NCBI RefSeq assembly: GCF_003667565.1
Contig: NZ_RCUX01000002.1
Coordinates: forward strand, 310,001-374,000
Direction: 5' to 3'
DNA: 64,000 bases
From: Mycetocola tolaasinivorans
GTDB lineage: Bacteria > Actinomycetota > Actinomycetes > Actinomycetales > Microbacteriaceae
Below the pieces are notes generated by a model. That model did no database searches. It had not been told where the DNA came from and saw only the letters and a program-made list of their open reading frames with translations. The position numbers and the translations under genes are program-made. Of the stretch, positions 8,330 through 15,824 are shown one piece after another. Position 1 is the stretch's first letter. Each line of letters opens with the position of its first letter.

Positions 8330-8983
8330 GTGGGGACGTGGAATTTCCAGCCGCAGTTGGCTGGGGATGTGCTGCTGCGCGGGGTAAAGCTGCGTGATGC
8401 TCGCACCCTGGAGCGTGAGCTTCTGGGGAACCGCTCCTGGCTGGCACCGTGGGAGGCCACGAGCCCCCGCGGTGTCTATGCGCTGGATATGCGGGCGTCG
8501 ATCAAGGATCGTCTCGCGGCGGCGCGTGCGGGGGAGAGCCTGCCCCTGGTGATGGAGTATCGCGGGGAGATCGCGGGGCAGCTCACGGTGTCGGGGCTGA
8601 CCTATGGGTCCCTGGCCTCGGCGAACCTGGGGTACTGGATTGCCGAGCGTTTCGCGGGGAAGGGCATCACGCCCACCGCGGTGGCGCTCGCCACCGACTA
8701 CACGTTCCGCGCGCTCGGGCTGCACCGCATGGAGATCTGTATCCGCCCGGAGAACGGGCCGAGCCTGGCCGTGGTGCGCAAGCTCGGGTTCCGTTATGAG
8801 GGGCTGCGCCGGCGTTACATTCACATCAACGGGGACTGGCGCGATCACTTCTGTTTTGCGGTGGTGTCGGAGGAGGTGCCCGAGGGCGTGTACGCGCGCT
8901 GGCGGCGCGGCCTGGCGGATGAGTCGGTCGCGAACATTCCCGAGATTGATCGACTCGCGGCGGCGCATCCACTCGAGTTCTAA
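8330..8983 (+). CDS. GNAT N-acetyltransferase, RimJ/RimL type
   Basis: A 217-aa protein from GTG 8330. The GNAT fold is visible: a LANLGYWIAERFAGKGI segment (acetyl-CoA pyrophosphate loop of the R/Q-x-x-G-x-G/A class) near residues 95-112, ALGLHRMEICIRPENGPSLAVVRKLGFRYEG in the C-terminal half, and a YAR.R end. This pattern is that of RimJ/RimL-type acetyltransferases acting on ribosomal proteins or free amines. It follows galU, an order also seen in other actinobacteria. Substrate is not determinable here. Confidence 0.88.
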   Translation: MGTWNFQPQLAGDVLLRGVKLRDARTLERELLGNRSWLAPWEATSPRGVYALDMRASIKDRLAAARAGESLPLVMEYRGEIAGQLTVSGLTYGSLASANLGYWIAERFAGKGITPTAVALATDYTFRALGLHRMEICIRPENGPSLAVVRKLGFRYEGLRRRYIHINGDWRDHFCFAVVSEEVPEGVYARWRRGLADESVANIPEIDRLAAAHPLEF

Positions 8984-9081
8984 CCCGCAACACGCCGAGC
9001 ACGGGGAATATCTCCTGCGTGTTTGTAGACACACCCGCGGTGCGGCACCGATTTCTTGTAATTCGCCCGTACCGTGGGTGT

Positions 9082-10110
9082 ATGCCGGGTGGAATCTTGA
9101 GTGGTGGGGTTGTCTTCGCGGTAGCCGCCGTGCTTTGGCTCATTTATTTGGTGCCAACGTGGCGTCGCCGCAACGAGTATTTGGCGACCGAGCGCAACGC
9201 GGTGCGCCTGCAGCAGACCATGCGTGTGCTGGCGGAGACCACCGATATGCCCGGTCAGGTTCACCTGGAGATTTCGTCGCGCGAGGTAGCCGAGAAGCAG
9301 AAGGTCCTGCGCAAGGTGCAGGCCGAGATTCGTGAGCGTGCCAAGCAGGAGGCCCTCGAGGAGGCCGAGCAGCTGCGCGCCGAGCTCACCGCCCGCCCGC
9401 CGCTAACGGCGCTGCGCGCGAAGGCACGTAAGCGTTCACGCCTCATGGCGACGGTAACGCTCGCCATTGGCCTGATCGGCGTGGTCTCCGGCGGTGTTGT
9501 GCTCGCCGGCGGCGGCCAGATCGTGCTGCTGATCGTGGGTGCCGTGATGGCGCTCGCCGGGGTCTCGCTGCTGGTGGCGCTCGCTCGTCCGGTCGCGATG
9601 GTCGCGGTTCCCGAGGCCGTGTTCGAGCAGGAGACGGCACCCTCCACCGTGGCCGCCCAGCCGCTGCGTGATCTTGCCGATCCGCTGCCCACCGCGGTGC
9701 CGCAGGCCGAGCCGCTGCGCCCGGGCGCCTGGATCCCGCCGGTACTTCCCGCCCCCCTGTACTCCGCCGAGGGTTCGGTTGCGGCCGCCTCGATGGCCCG
9801 TCAGGACGCCCAGGATGCCCTGCGCCGCGCGGCCCTCGCCCAGGTGCTGGCCGAGCGGGCCGCCGAGCTGGCCCCGGAGGCCCCCGTGTCGATCGCCCCG
9901 GCCGCCGTGGCCGAGCGGGCGGCGGGGTCTGGCGCTGCTCGTGCTGGCGCTGCTGCTGCTCCTGTTGCTGGTGCAGCTTCTGATTCTCCTGCCGGCGCTC
10001 CCGCCGAGCGCCCGGTTAGCCGGTTCGCGCGGATGGGCGTCGTGGATGAGTACGCCCAGGGTGAGGACCTCTCGGTTGACCTCCTGGCACGCCGCCGGAA
10101 CGCCGGTTAA
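9082..10110 (+). CDS. membrane protein with cytoplasmic coiled segment, unknown function
   Basis: I choose ATG 9082 (MPGGILSGG) over the upstream ATG 9019 because the hydrophobic helix VVFAVAAVLWLIYLVPTWRR then lies at the N-terminus, as in a conserved actinobacterial family downstream of rimJ. The 342-aa product has TM1 (about 8-25), a basic coiled stretch rich in Glu, Gln, Lys and Arg (30-130), two further helices (about 135-185), and a long Ala/Pro-rich tail. An Ala/Pro run near nt 9930-9990 is repetitive. The gene is probably in the galU-acetyltransferase transcript. Function unknown. Confidence 0.75.
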   Translation: MPGGILSGGVVFAVAAVLWLIYLVPTWRRRNEYLATERNAVRLQQTMRVLAETTDMPGQVHLEISSREVAEKQKVLRKVQAEIRERAKQEALEEAEQLRAELTARPPLTALRAKARKRSRLMATVTLAIGLIGVVSGGVVLAGGGQIVLLIVGAVMALAGVSLLVALARPVAMVAVPEAVFEQETAPSTVAAQPLRDLADPLPTAVPQAEPLRPGAWIPPVLPAPLYSAEGSVAAASMARQDAQDALRRAALAQVLAERAAELAPEAPVSIAPAAVAERAAGSGAARAGAAAAPVAGAASDSPAGAPAERPVSRFARMGVVDEYAQGEDLSVDLLARRRNAG

Positions 10111-10127
10111 CCGCATCGCTTTCGCGG

Positions 10128-10158
10128 GAACGCCTCCACCCGATGGGTGGGGGCGTTC
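10128..10158 (+). terminator. rightward terminator
   Basis: A 14-bp stem with one G-T pair and a 3-nt loop (10128-10141 / 10145-10158), followed by TGCGTTTT, ends the galU-side transcript. Confidence 0.7.
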
Positions 10159-10180
10159 TGCGTTTTACGGGGCTTCTGCG

Positions 10181-10250
10181 GCGCTGAGTGGCTCTGCGCG
10201 GGTTGATTGTCGCTAGCGCTGAGTGGCTCTGCGCGGGTTGATTGTCGCTA
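10181..10250. repeat. two 35-bp perfect tandem repeats plus a degenerate third copy
   Basis: The 35-bp unit starting GCGCTGAGTGGCTCTGCGCG occurs at 10181-10215 and again, identical, at 10216-10250. It is followed by a shortened variant (10251-10270) reaching the marR stop codon. No ORF runs through it. Origin unknown; likely slippage or unequal recombination. Confidence 0.9.
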
Positions 10251-10267
10251 GCGCGGATTGATGGGCG

Positions 10268-10720
10268 CTAGATGTCGTGCGTCTCGTGGAAGCGTGGGCC
10301 GAGCTCGGCGAGGATCACGTGCAGCGCGGCGCGGCCGTCGGGGGAGAGGGAGGCGAGGAGTGCGTCGTCGAGTTCGGTGGCGATGGCGGTGCTCTGCGCG
10401 AGGAGGTCGCGACCGATATCGGTCAGGGCGATGACCTGGATGCGGCGATCGGTGGCACTGCGCTCGCGGGTCACGGCACCGCGGGTGCCGAGCTGATCGA
10501 CGAGGGTGACGACGAGGCTGGGGGCCACGTGCAGCTGGGTCGCGATGTCGCGCTGAGAGGACGCCAGGCCGGCATCCACGAGCGCCAGTAGGCCCACCTG
10601 CTTATAGGTGAGGTCCAGTTCGGTGAGCCGATCGGCGAATGACTGCGTGATCTGCGCGCCGATCACCCCCAGGCGAAAGCCCTGCGTGGCGAGGAAGAGT
10701 GCACCCTGTTCGGAATCCAT
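10268..10720 (-). CDS. MarR-family transcriptional regulator
   Basis: A 150-aa cytosolic winged-helix repressor-type protein. The helix-turn-helix SQRDIATQLHVAPSLVVTLVDQL and the following wing RERSATDRRIQVIALTDIGRDLL are typical of MarR. It is divergent from the small membrane protein at 10772, with nested palindromes between them, so it probably represses that gene and itself, possibly in response to a small aromatic or oxidant ligand. No Cys residues suited to redox sensing are seen. Confidence 0.9.
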   Translation of the reverse strand: MDSEQGALFLATQGFRLGVIGAQITQSFADRLTELDLTYKQVGLLALVDAGLASSQRDIATQLHVAPSLVVTLVDQLGTRGAVTRERSATDRRIQVIALTDIGRDLLAQSTAIATELDDALLASLSPDGRAALHVILAELGPRFHETHDI

Positions 10721-10731
10721 GCGTTAATGCT

Positions 10732-10761
10732 ATCATTCTGAATTGTTCAGTACTGAATGAT
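10732..10761. promoter_or_regulatory. candidate MarR operator (nested palindromes)
   Basis: Between the divergent marR and membrane-protein genes lies a perfect 12-bp palindrome TTCAGTACTGAA (10746-10757). It is overlapped by a second dyad, ATCATTC (10732-10738) with GAATGAT (10755-10761). The location suits autoregulation plus control of the partner gene. Confidence 0.65.
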
Positions 10762-10771
10762 TTAGATTGGA

Positions 10772-11131
10772 ATGATTATGTTCTGGTGGTTGGCGCTTCT
10801 CAATACGGCCGCGGCCCTCGTCTCCTCGGGATTCGGCATCGCCGCGATGCTCCGCCCGCGAGCCCTCGCCCCCACGGAGCACAAGCCTGCCGACCGCTTC
10901 TACGCGGTGATGTATGGCGCGCGCTCGGTGCCGCTCGGCATTGCGGTAGCCATCGGCGTCTGGATCATGCCGGCATCCCCGGCGCTCGCGCTGCTTCTGG
11001 CCGTGGCCGCGATTGCCCAGATCGTTGACATCATCACGGGCGTGCGCACCCGCCTTTGGACGATGGTCGGCGGCGCCGCCTTCGCGACGCTCTGCCACCT
11101 GTCCGGGATCGGGGTTGTTCTGGCGGGGTAG
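10772..11131 (+). CDS. small four-helix membrane protein (DUF4267-like)
   Basis: A 119-aa very hydrophobic protein with four probable membrane helices (about residues 4-24, 48-65, 68-88, 96-115) and a short polar loop PTEHKPADRFYAVMYGARS between the first two. It resembles small DUF4267-type proteins, but I am not certain of the family. ATG 10772 and 10778 are both possible starts. Divergent from marR, so probably its target. Function unknown. Confidence 0.7.
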   Translation: MIMFWWLALLNTAAALVSSGFGIAAMLRPRALAPTEHKPADRFYAVMYGARSVPLGIAVAIGVWIMPASPALALLLAVAAIAQIVDIITGVRTRLWTMVGGAAFATLCHLSGIGVVLAG

Positions 11132-11280
11132 CACTAGCGCGACCACGTGCGCACGCACCTAGTGCGCAGTGCTTGCGGTAGGTTTGGCCCTCGACTCGCG
11201 TACGTGTGCGCAGTGCGTGCCATATGCGGTCGCTGATTCGGTGTGGCGTTTTCCTCGTGATACGCTTTTTTCTACCGCAA

Positions 11281-11353
11281 GGGCCTATGGCGCAGTTGGT
11301 AGCGCGCTTCGTTCGCAATGAAGAGGTCGGGGGTTCGAATCCCCCTAGGTCCA
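11281..11353 (+). tRNA. tRNA-Ala (anticodon CGC)
   Basis: A 73-nt cloverleaf is readable. Acceptor GGGCCTA pairs with TAGGTCC, the D arm is GCGC/GCGC, and the anticodon stem CTTCG/TGAAG closes a 7-nt loop TTCGCAA. The T arm is GGGGG-TTCGAAT-CCCCC and the discriminator base is A. The anticodon CGC reads GCG (alanine). CCA is not encoded. tRNA genes are common integration sites, and the low-GC nuclease/helicase island starts directly downstream. Confidence 0.95.
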
Positions 11354-11359
11354 CCCAGA

Positions 11360-11391
11360 GAAAGCCCCGAGTCTATCGACTCGGGGCTTTC
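11360..11391. terminator. terminator downstream of tRNA-Ala
   Basis: Perfect 14-bp arms (11360-11373, 11378-11391) with a TATC loop. The right arm ends CTTTC, so it would stop the tRNA transcript. It also lies beyond the 3' end of the leftward helicase-nuclease gene. Confidence 0.85.
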
Positions 11392-11459
11392 GCATGCGCG
11401 AACGTCACCGCCTGAAATCCTGTCGCGAACACCTCGCTACGCCTGTGGCGGGTCGACTT

Positions 11460-13202
11460 TCAAGCTTGCCGGCAGCCGTCGTTGGAGAAATAGCGGCGCA
11501 GGTGAGCGCGCAGGTGGGGGTCGCACACATATACGTAGGTGCCCGCGATTCCCCGGGTCAGAAGCACCGCGTAAATGTTTTGTACGTAGCGGAGCAAATC
11601 CTCGTCGGTGTATGTGATCCCCAGCCGCTTGTTGTTTTCCCGGCCCTTTTTGTCGTAGTACTCTGCCCGATCGAAGAACAGGCGGTTTGCTACGGGATCA
11701 AATCGAAGGTCCTTGCCGATGATGACACCCGCGTAGTTCAGGTCGTAGCCCTGCACGGTATGGATTGACCCGACCTCATTGAGAGAATTGGCGCTGTTGA
11801 TCCAGTCCACCGCGGTGGAGTTCCATCTCAGCTGTGCTCCATCGATGTCGATATCGAACTCCGTCGGGGCTACTCGACTCCGCCACTCCCACGCGTATCC
11901 CGCGACCAGGCGTGCGAGGCCGTGTTCCGCATCGCGTTTAACGAGCTCTGCACGTAGCTCGTTCAAATCGTCGAAGAATCTCAGATCATAATCTGAAAAT
12001 GAACTCGGTGGCACGGTCGAATCGTTACTGAGTACCGAACGAACGTACCCCACATAGTCTTCATCGGCTGCAATACGCATTTGAGTCTGTAGACGATAGA
12101 GCCGTCCGAGAGACGAGGCATTTTTAAGAAGTGCCTCTGTGGTGTGCGTTGGAAGATCTGCCGGCCGCACGCTCTGTCCCACATCGAGCATGAGGATCAC
12201 ATGGGTGCTTTGCCTGCGGATCCAATCCAGTTGGGTGAGCGTCGGATCGTCGTACCCAAAGAGCGTGGTGTTAATATCGGCAAACTTTTTGTTCTGGACT
12301 CCCGAGGGTTGATTTGCCCGCTGGTTGAGACGATGAGCTTCATCAACGATCAGGAGGTCGAACCGTTCAGAGCTCTGCCCAACGGCAAACGGCGACAGTA
12401 CCATGCCCTTGTCAAGCCCGGGAGTGAGCGCAAAAACTCGTGCGATGGAATCACGAAGAGATTGTTGTGGGACAACGATTCCCACTCGCAGACCTGACAG
12501 GAGTTCCGCATGCCCCTCGGTGAAAAAATCGCTGAAGAGGGAGTCTTGATCGAACTGTTCCAGCGGATCATGCAGCTGAATATCCCTCAAAAGCTTGAGC
12601 AGGTAGATCGCCACGACCGTTTTCCCGGTACCCGGATTGCCATTGATAACAACCAAATTGTCGTGGTCGTTTTCCAGGTCGGTGAATAGACCCTCGAGGA
12701 TGTCCTCGACGGCGACCGCCTGATCCTGAGTGAGCGCCTTGAACGGTGAAAGTTTGAAAAGATCGCTGTTGATAATCTCCGGAACCGTGCGCGTAAACAG
12801 GTGTTCCTGGGTTCGAAGCTCGTCAAACAACTCGGCGAACGACGACTGATACGAAGCGCGATCAAAGTACTCGGCATCGACAATCCCGTCGTTTCGGTTC
12901 GTCACCTGATATTTGCCATCACCCGAGAACATTCTGATGAGAAAAGACTCAAGGTCCAGGCTTGCCGACTTGTTAAACCTGTCGTTGAGGACGATGCGCA
13001 CACGATCAAGTTCACGTTTTTCATCTGAATCCATGTGCTGGCGCATGCGGCTCGCAGCATTGAGCGTTTCGCCGACATAAACCCTCTTGCTATCGTTCAG
13101 CACGTAGACGACGGGCCAGTTTCGATGCAGCGGATTACGGGATCCCCATGCGCGCACCTCATCCGGGGTGAGGCGCACATGTTCGATTCTAGAGCTGGTC
13201 AT
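11460..13202 (-). CDS. GIY-YIG endonuclease fused to DUF2075-type ATPase/helicase
   Basis: A 580-aa two-domain protein. Residues 30-95 form a GIY-YIG nuclease: VYV (32-34), YVG (42-44), the catalytic-type Arg in SRMRQH (52) and Glu in LESFLI (85). Residues ~150-575 form an SF1-like DUF2075 ATPase: Walker A GNPGTGKT (188-195), Walker B LLIVDEAH (283-290), a late SIHTVQGYD motif (479-487) and VLLTRG (546-551). All key residues look intact. It overlaps the MazG-like gene by 14 bp and is clearly the second gene of one transcript. Sampled lines here are 32/60 and 29/60 G+C against 49/60 in a siderophore gene, so it is probably acquired. A nucleic-acid cleaving and unwinding role, perhaps in defence, is inferred. 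Confidence 0.88.
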   Translation of the reverse strand: MTSSRIEHVRLTPDEVRAWGSRNPLHRNWPVVYVLNDSKRVYVGETLNAASRMRQHMDSDEKRELDRVRIVLNDRFNKSASLDLESFLIRMFSGDGKYQVTNRNDGIVDAEYFDRASYQSSFAELFDELRTQEHLFTRTVPEIINSDLFKLSPFKALTQDQAVAVEDILEGLFTDLENDHDNLVVINGNPGTGKTVVAIYLLKLLRDIQLHDPLEQFDQDSLFSDFFTEGHAELLSGLRVGIVVPQQSLRDSIARVFALTPGLDKGMVLSPFAVGQSSERFDLLIVDEAHRLNQRANQPSGVQNKKFADINTTLFGYDDPTLTQLDWIRRQSTHVILMLDVGQSVRPADLPTHTTEALLKNASSLGRLYRLQTQMRIAADEDYVGYVRSVLSNDSTVPPSSFSDYDLRFFDDLNELRAELVKRDAEHGLARLVAGYAWEWRSRVAPTEFDIDIDGAQLRWNSTAVDWINSANSLNEVGSIHTVQGYDLNYAGVIIGKDLRFDPVANRLFFDRAEYYDKKGRENNKRLGITYTDEDLLRYVQNIYAVLLTRGIAGTYVYVCDPHLRAHLRRYFSNDGCRQA

Positions 13203-13506
13203 ATTTGTCGCTCCGGCCGAACGCTTTCTCCACGGGATATTTCAGTCGTGTGATTTCTAGCTTTCGACGGACGATCTCGTCGATATCGACTCCGAGCCTG
13301 TCTGCCAGGAGAAGGCAGTAGGTGAGAACGTCAGCGAGCTCGTCCTGAACGCGATCCTCATCACCATCGCCCCATTGAAAACACTCCAGCAGTTCGCCCG
13401 CTTCGATACTGATGCTCTTCGCCAGGTTTTCTGGTGAGTGAAACTGTTCCCAGTTGCGCTCCTTCATGAACGCCTTGAGAAGCTCGATGGTCTCAGGTTC
13501 TCGCAT
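13189..13506 (-). CDS. MazG-like nucleotide pyrophosphohydrolase
   Basis: A 105-aa all-alpha protein with the MazG-type metal site: EAGE (35-38) and ELAD (56-59), an ExxE...ExxD arrangement. This fold hydrolyses nucleoside triphosphates or related nucleotides to monophosphate and pyrophosphate. It is close to the short MazG-like (RS21-C6/dCTPase-type) proteins in length. Its 3' end overlaps the helicase-nuclease gene by 14 bp, so the two are translationally coupled and likely act together, for example by changing nucleotide pools while the partner cuts DNA. That joint role is inference. Confidence 0.9.
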   Translation of the reverse strand: MREPETIELLKAFMKERNWEQFHSPENLAKSISIEAGELLECFQWGDGDEDRVQDELADVLTYCLLLADRLGVDIDEIVRRKLEITRLKYPVEKAFGRSDKYDQL

Positions 13507-13574
13507 TTGAATAATGTATCAGCGCGAAGCGGCGCTGACGCAGAACCTGGACCGTACCGACGGATAGGCGGTTG

Positions 13575-14156
13575 CTACCAGACCGGCACCGAGGAGTGCC
13601 ATGAATGGTCTGCAGGCAGGCCAACGCGCGGATCCATTGCCAGATCCCGTATATACGCGGGAAGTAACACAGGTGCCTCTGACTCGTCAACGTGCAGGAG
13701 ATCCCAGCGGTCCTCATACGCTTCAAAAGTTCGAAGAGAAACACGGGAGCGTTCCACGGGTGCGTTTCGCTTCCCCGGTGCAGCTGTTTGATCGGTAAGC
13801 CAGTTCATGTGTTCAACCCAGGCGGCTGCGGCCACATGCGACCGAGGCACCACAAAACTTCGGGGCCGGAGAAGCACGTCGCCCGGAATCGCCACCATGA
13901 CAAAATACTCGGTCTCGTGACGAGAGGGGCCCTGTGCTTTTGCTCCAAGCGGCCAGCTGATCCTCTCCATTTTGGCACCGCGGGCGGCCTTCACCTGAAC
14001 CTCCACGAGACGTCGCGATGCTCCCTCCGTGAAAACCGCGAGAATGTCAGTACGTTCAAGCCCATCACGGGTCATCGCCGGTGCCCAGCCGTGCCGTGCA
14101 AGCTCCGCAGCGACGTGGTGCTCACCGATGGTCTTCGTTTGTTTGGTGTCGGTCAT
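13575..14156 (-). CDS. PD-(D/E)XK nuclease-like protein
   Basis: A 193-aa protein. The first 60 residues show a restriction-endonuclease-like core: GEHHVAAELARHGW helix (candidate Glu 12 or 18), TDILAVF with Asp 37, then VEVQVKAARG with Gln 54 and Lys 56. This D...QxK arrangement is like Mrr-type or DUF4365-type nucleases. The rest (HETEYFVMV, FVVPRSHVAA and so on) continues the fold. It is leftward, 68 bp upstream of the MazG-like gene, and shares that island's lower GC. It may be the first gene of the three-gene group. The family is inferred from motifs only; target unknown. Confidence 0.7.
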   Translation of the reverse strand: MTDTKQTKTIGEHHVAAELARHGWAPAMTRDGLERTDILAVFTEGASRRLVEVQVKAARGAKMERISWPLGAKAQGPSRHETEYFVMVAIPGDVLLRPRSFVVPRSHVAAAAWVEHMNWLTDQTAAPGKRNAPVERSRVSLRTFEAYEDRWDLLHVDESEAPVLLPAYIRDLAMDPRVGLPADHSWHSSVPVW

Positions 14157-14243
14157 GGCTCAGATGCTAGCGGGTAACGTGGCCCGCGTCACGTAGCGCA
14201 ACGCACATGGTAGGGCCCCCACAGATGCTACGGTATCGACACA

Positions 14244-14570
14244 ATGAGTACGCCAACAACCGACTCCCGATCCCGCCGCGCCACCCTCGGTTTTTTGCTG
14301 TGCCTGGTGGGGCCGCTGGTGGTCGGCGTCATCCTGAACGCCTTGGTGCGGCCCGGGCTGGCGCGGTCGCTGGGCGGGGAGCAGCACGTCGTGGGCGGCG
14401 CCGTGCGCTCTCGGGATGTGTGGTGGACGTTCACGCCCGAGATCGAGCGACAGCACCCCGTGCTCACGACCTTCCTCGGCTACTCAGACGGCCTCATCGC
14501 GATGTGCGTGCTCGCGTCGATCGTCGTGATCTTTCTGGTGCGCTGGGTGGTGCGTCGACGGAAACGGTAA
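14244..14570 (+). CDS. small two-helix membrane protein, unknown
   Basis: A 108-aa protein with a basic N-terminus (DSRSRRA), TM1 near residues 14-32, a polar loop with VWWTFTPEIERQHP, TM2 near 82-102 and a strongly basic end VRRRKR. Both termini are predicted inside. I do not recognise the family. It has normal high GC, starts at ATG 14244 and stands alone between the island and the leftward MFS gene. Confidence 0.6.
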   Translation: MSTPTTDSRSRRATLGFLLCLVGPLVVGVILNALVRPGLARSLGGEQHVVGGAVRSRDVWWTFTPEIERQHPVLTTFLGYSDGLIAMCVLASIVVIFLVRWVVRRRKR

Positions 14571-14604
14571 TTCCGCGCAGGCACAGCATCCACGGTGGTG
14601 GGGG

Positions 14605-15816
14605 CTACCCGCCCCGCAGCGTTCGCCGGCGAAGAGCCACGATCCCGCCCAGAACCACCGCGGGAATGACCGTGGACGCGAGCGCCACGGAGGGGCCGAA
14701 GTCCTCAACGATCTGCCCCGCGCTCAGGTGGCCGATAGCCACGCCCGCGGTAACCGCGGCGAGTACCCAGCCGAACGCCTCCGCCGCCTGATCCTCGGTG
14801 GTGACCGCCTCCACAATTAGCGAGTGCAGGGTGGCCTGCGGCGTGATCAGCAGGCCCGAGACCATGAGCGCAATCGTGAACACGACGAGGCCGCCCTGCA
14901 CAAACGCGACGAGGGCCACCAGCACACCAAAACCGATCAGGAGAACCGGAGCTCGGTGCGCGTAGCTGCGCGGCCACGGCCGACGGGCATAGGCGATACC
15001 AAACACCACCGAGGTCAGCGACCAGAGGCCCAGCAGGATGCCGCCGTAAGCACTCACCCCGGCGAGATTCGCCACCGCGGGCACCGCAACCTCCACGAAA
15101 CCGATGATGATACCAAAACCCAGCACCGCCAGAATCAGGGTCTGCATCCCGGGGATCGCGATGATGTGCAGCAGCGGGCGGCCACGCTGCGAGGAACGGG
15201 GGATGGTGCGCACGAGCGGCGACGTGAGGAAGCCCACGGTTCCGACCGACATCATCGCCACCGCCACCACGAGACCGGTGCCCGCCCACTCCAGGGACGC
15301 CAGAATCGCGGCGAGCGCCGGCCCCAGGATAAAGAAGGTCTCGAGGCTAATCGCCTCATAGGTAAACGCGAACTCCCGAGCGGGGCCGGCCGGCAACCGG
15401 TGCGCCCAGATGGCCCGGGAGGCGGTGCCCAGAGCGGGCTGGGCAAGCCCCAGCACCGCGGCACACACCATGAGCACCGGAAGGACGCCCCCGGACTCCA
15501 CCAGGAGGAACGCGAGGGCGGCGGCGCTCACGTAGATGCCCGTGGCCGTGGCGAGGGTGCGCGTCGGCCCGAGACGATCCACCAGGCGGCCCTGCACAAC
15601 CGAACCGATCGCGGTCCCAACGAGCGCGCTTCCGCTCACCAGTCCCGCGTCGCCAAAGCTGCCCGTGGACCGCTGAATGTAGAAGAGCAGCGCGATGCTG
15701 GTCATCGCCACCGGCAGCCGGCCGAGCGCGGAAAAAAGAATCGTGCGCGGGGATCCGGGCACGGCAAGTATCTCCCGAATCTGCCCGCGGGAAGATTCGG
15801 AACCAGGTGAAGTCAC
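14605..15816 (-). CDS. MFS transporter
   Basis: A 403-aa protein with about 12 hydrophobic helices. It carries the MFS loop 2-3 type motif GRLVDRLGPTRTL (about residues 76-88), and a second-half counterpart is less clear. It starts only 8 bp after the LacI gene's stop, so it is the last gene of the nucleoside operon. By context it may export or import a nucleoside, base or sugar; the sequence alone resembles efflux-type MFS proteins. The role in the operon is inference. Confidence 0.85.
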   Translation of the reverse strand: MTSPGSESSRGQIREILAVPGSPRTILFSALGRLPVAMTSIALLFYIQRSTGSFGDAGLVSGSALVGTAIGSVVQGRLVDRLGPTRTLATATGIYVSAAALAFLLVESGGVLPVLMVCAAVLGLAQPALGTASRAIWAHRLPAGPAREFAFTYEAISLETFFILGPALAAILASLEWAGTGLVVAVAMMSVGTVGFLTSPLVRTIPRSSQRGRPLLHIIAIPGMQTLILAVLGFGIIIGFVEVAVPAVANLAGVSAYGGILLGLWSLTSVVFGIAYARRPWPRSYAHRAPVLLIGFGVLVALVAFVQGGLVVFTIALMVSGLLITPQATLHSLIVEAVTTEDQAAEAFGWVLAAVTAGVAIGHLSAGQIVEDFGPSVALASTVIPAVVLGGIVALRRRTLRGG

Positions 15817-15824
15817 GATCGCTC

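Larger units (their letters stand above)
11354..14160. other. accessory island next to tRNA-Ala (lower GC)
   Basis: The ~2.8 kb between tRNA-Ala and position 14160 has markedly lower G+C than its surroundings by line counts and carries only three leftward genes with nuclease, MazG and helicase motifs. No integrase, transposase or inverted terminal repeat was seen. I searched by eye for a second copy of the tRNA 3' end at the far side and did not find one, so a precise element boundary cannot be given. Confidence 0.55.

Noticed and set aside
11354-14160. second copy of the tRNA-Ala 3' end as an attachment site
   Set aside because: Looked for the GGTTCGAATCCCCC block at the island's far side and did not find it; no integrase either, so no att site is claimed.
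13692-14177. 161-codon plus-strand frame in the island
   Set aside because: Antisense to the PD-(D/E)XK-like gene; no motif and no ribosome site.
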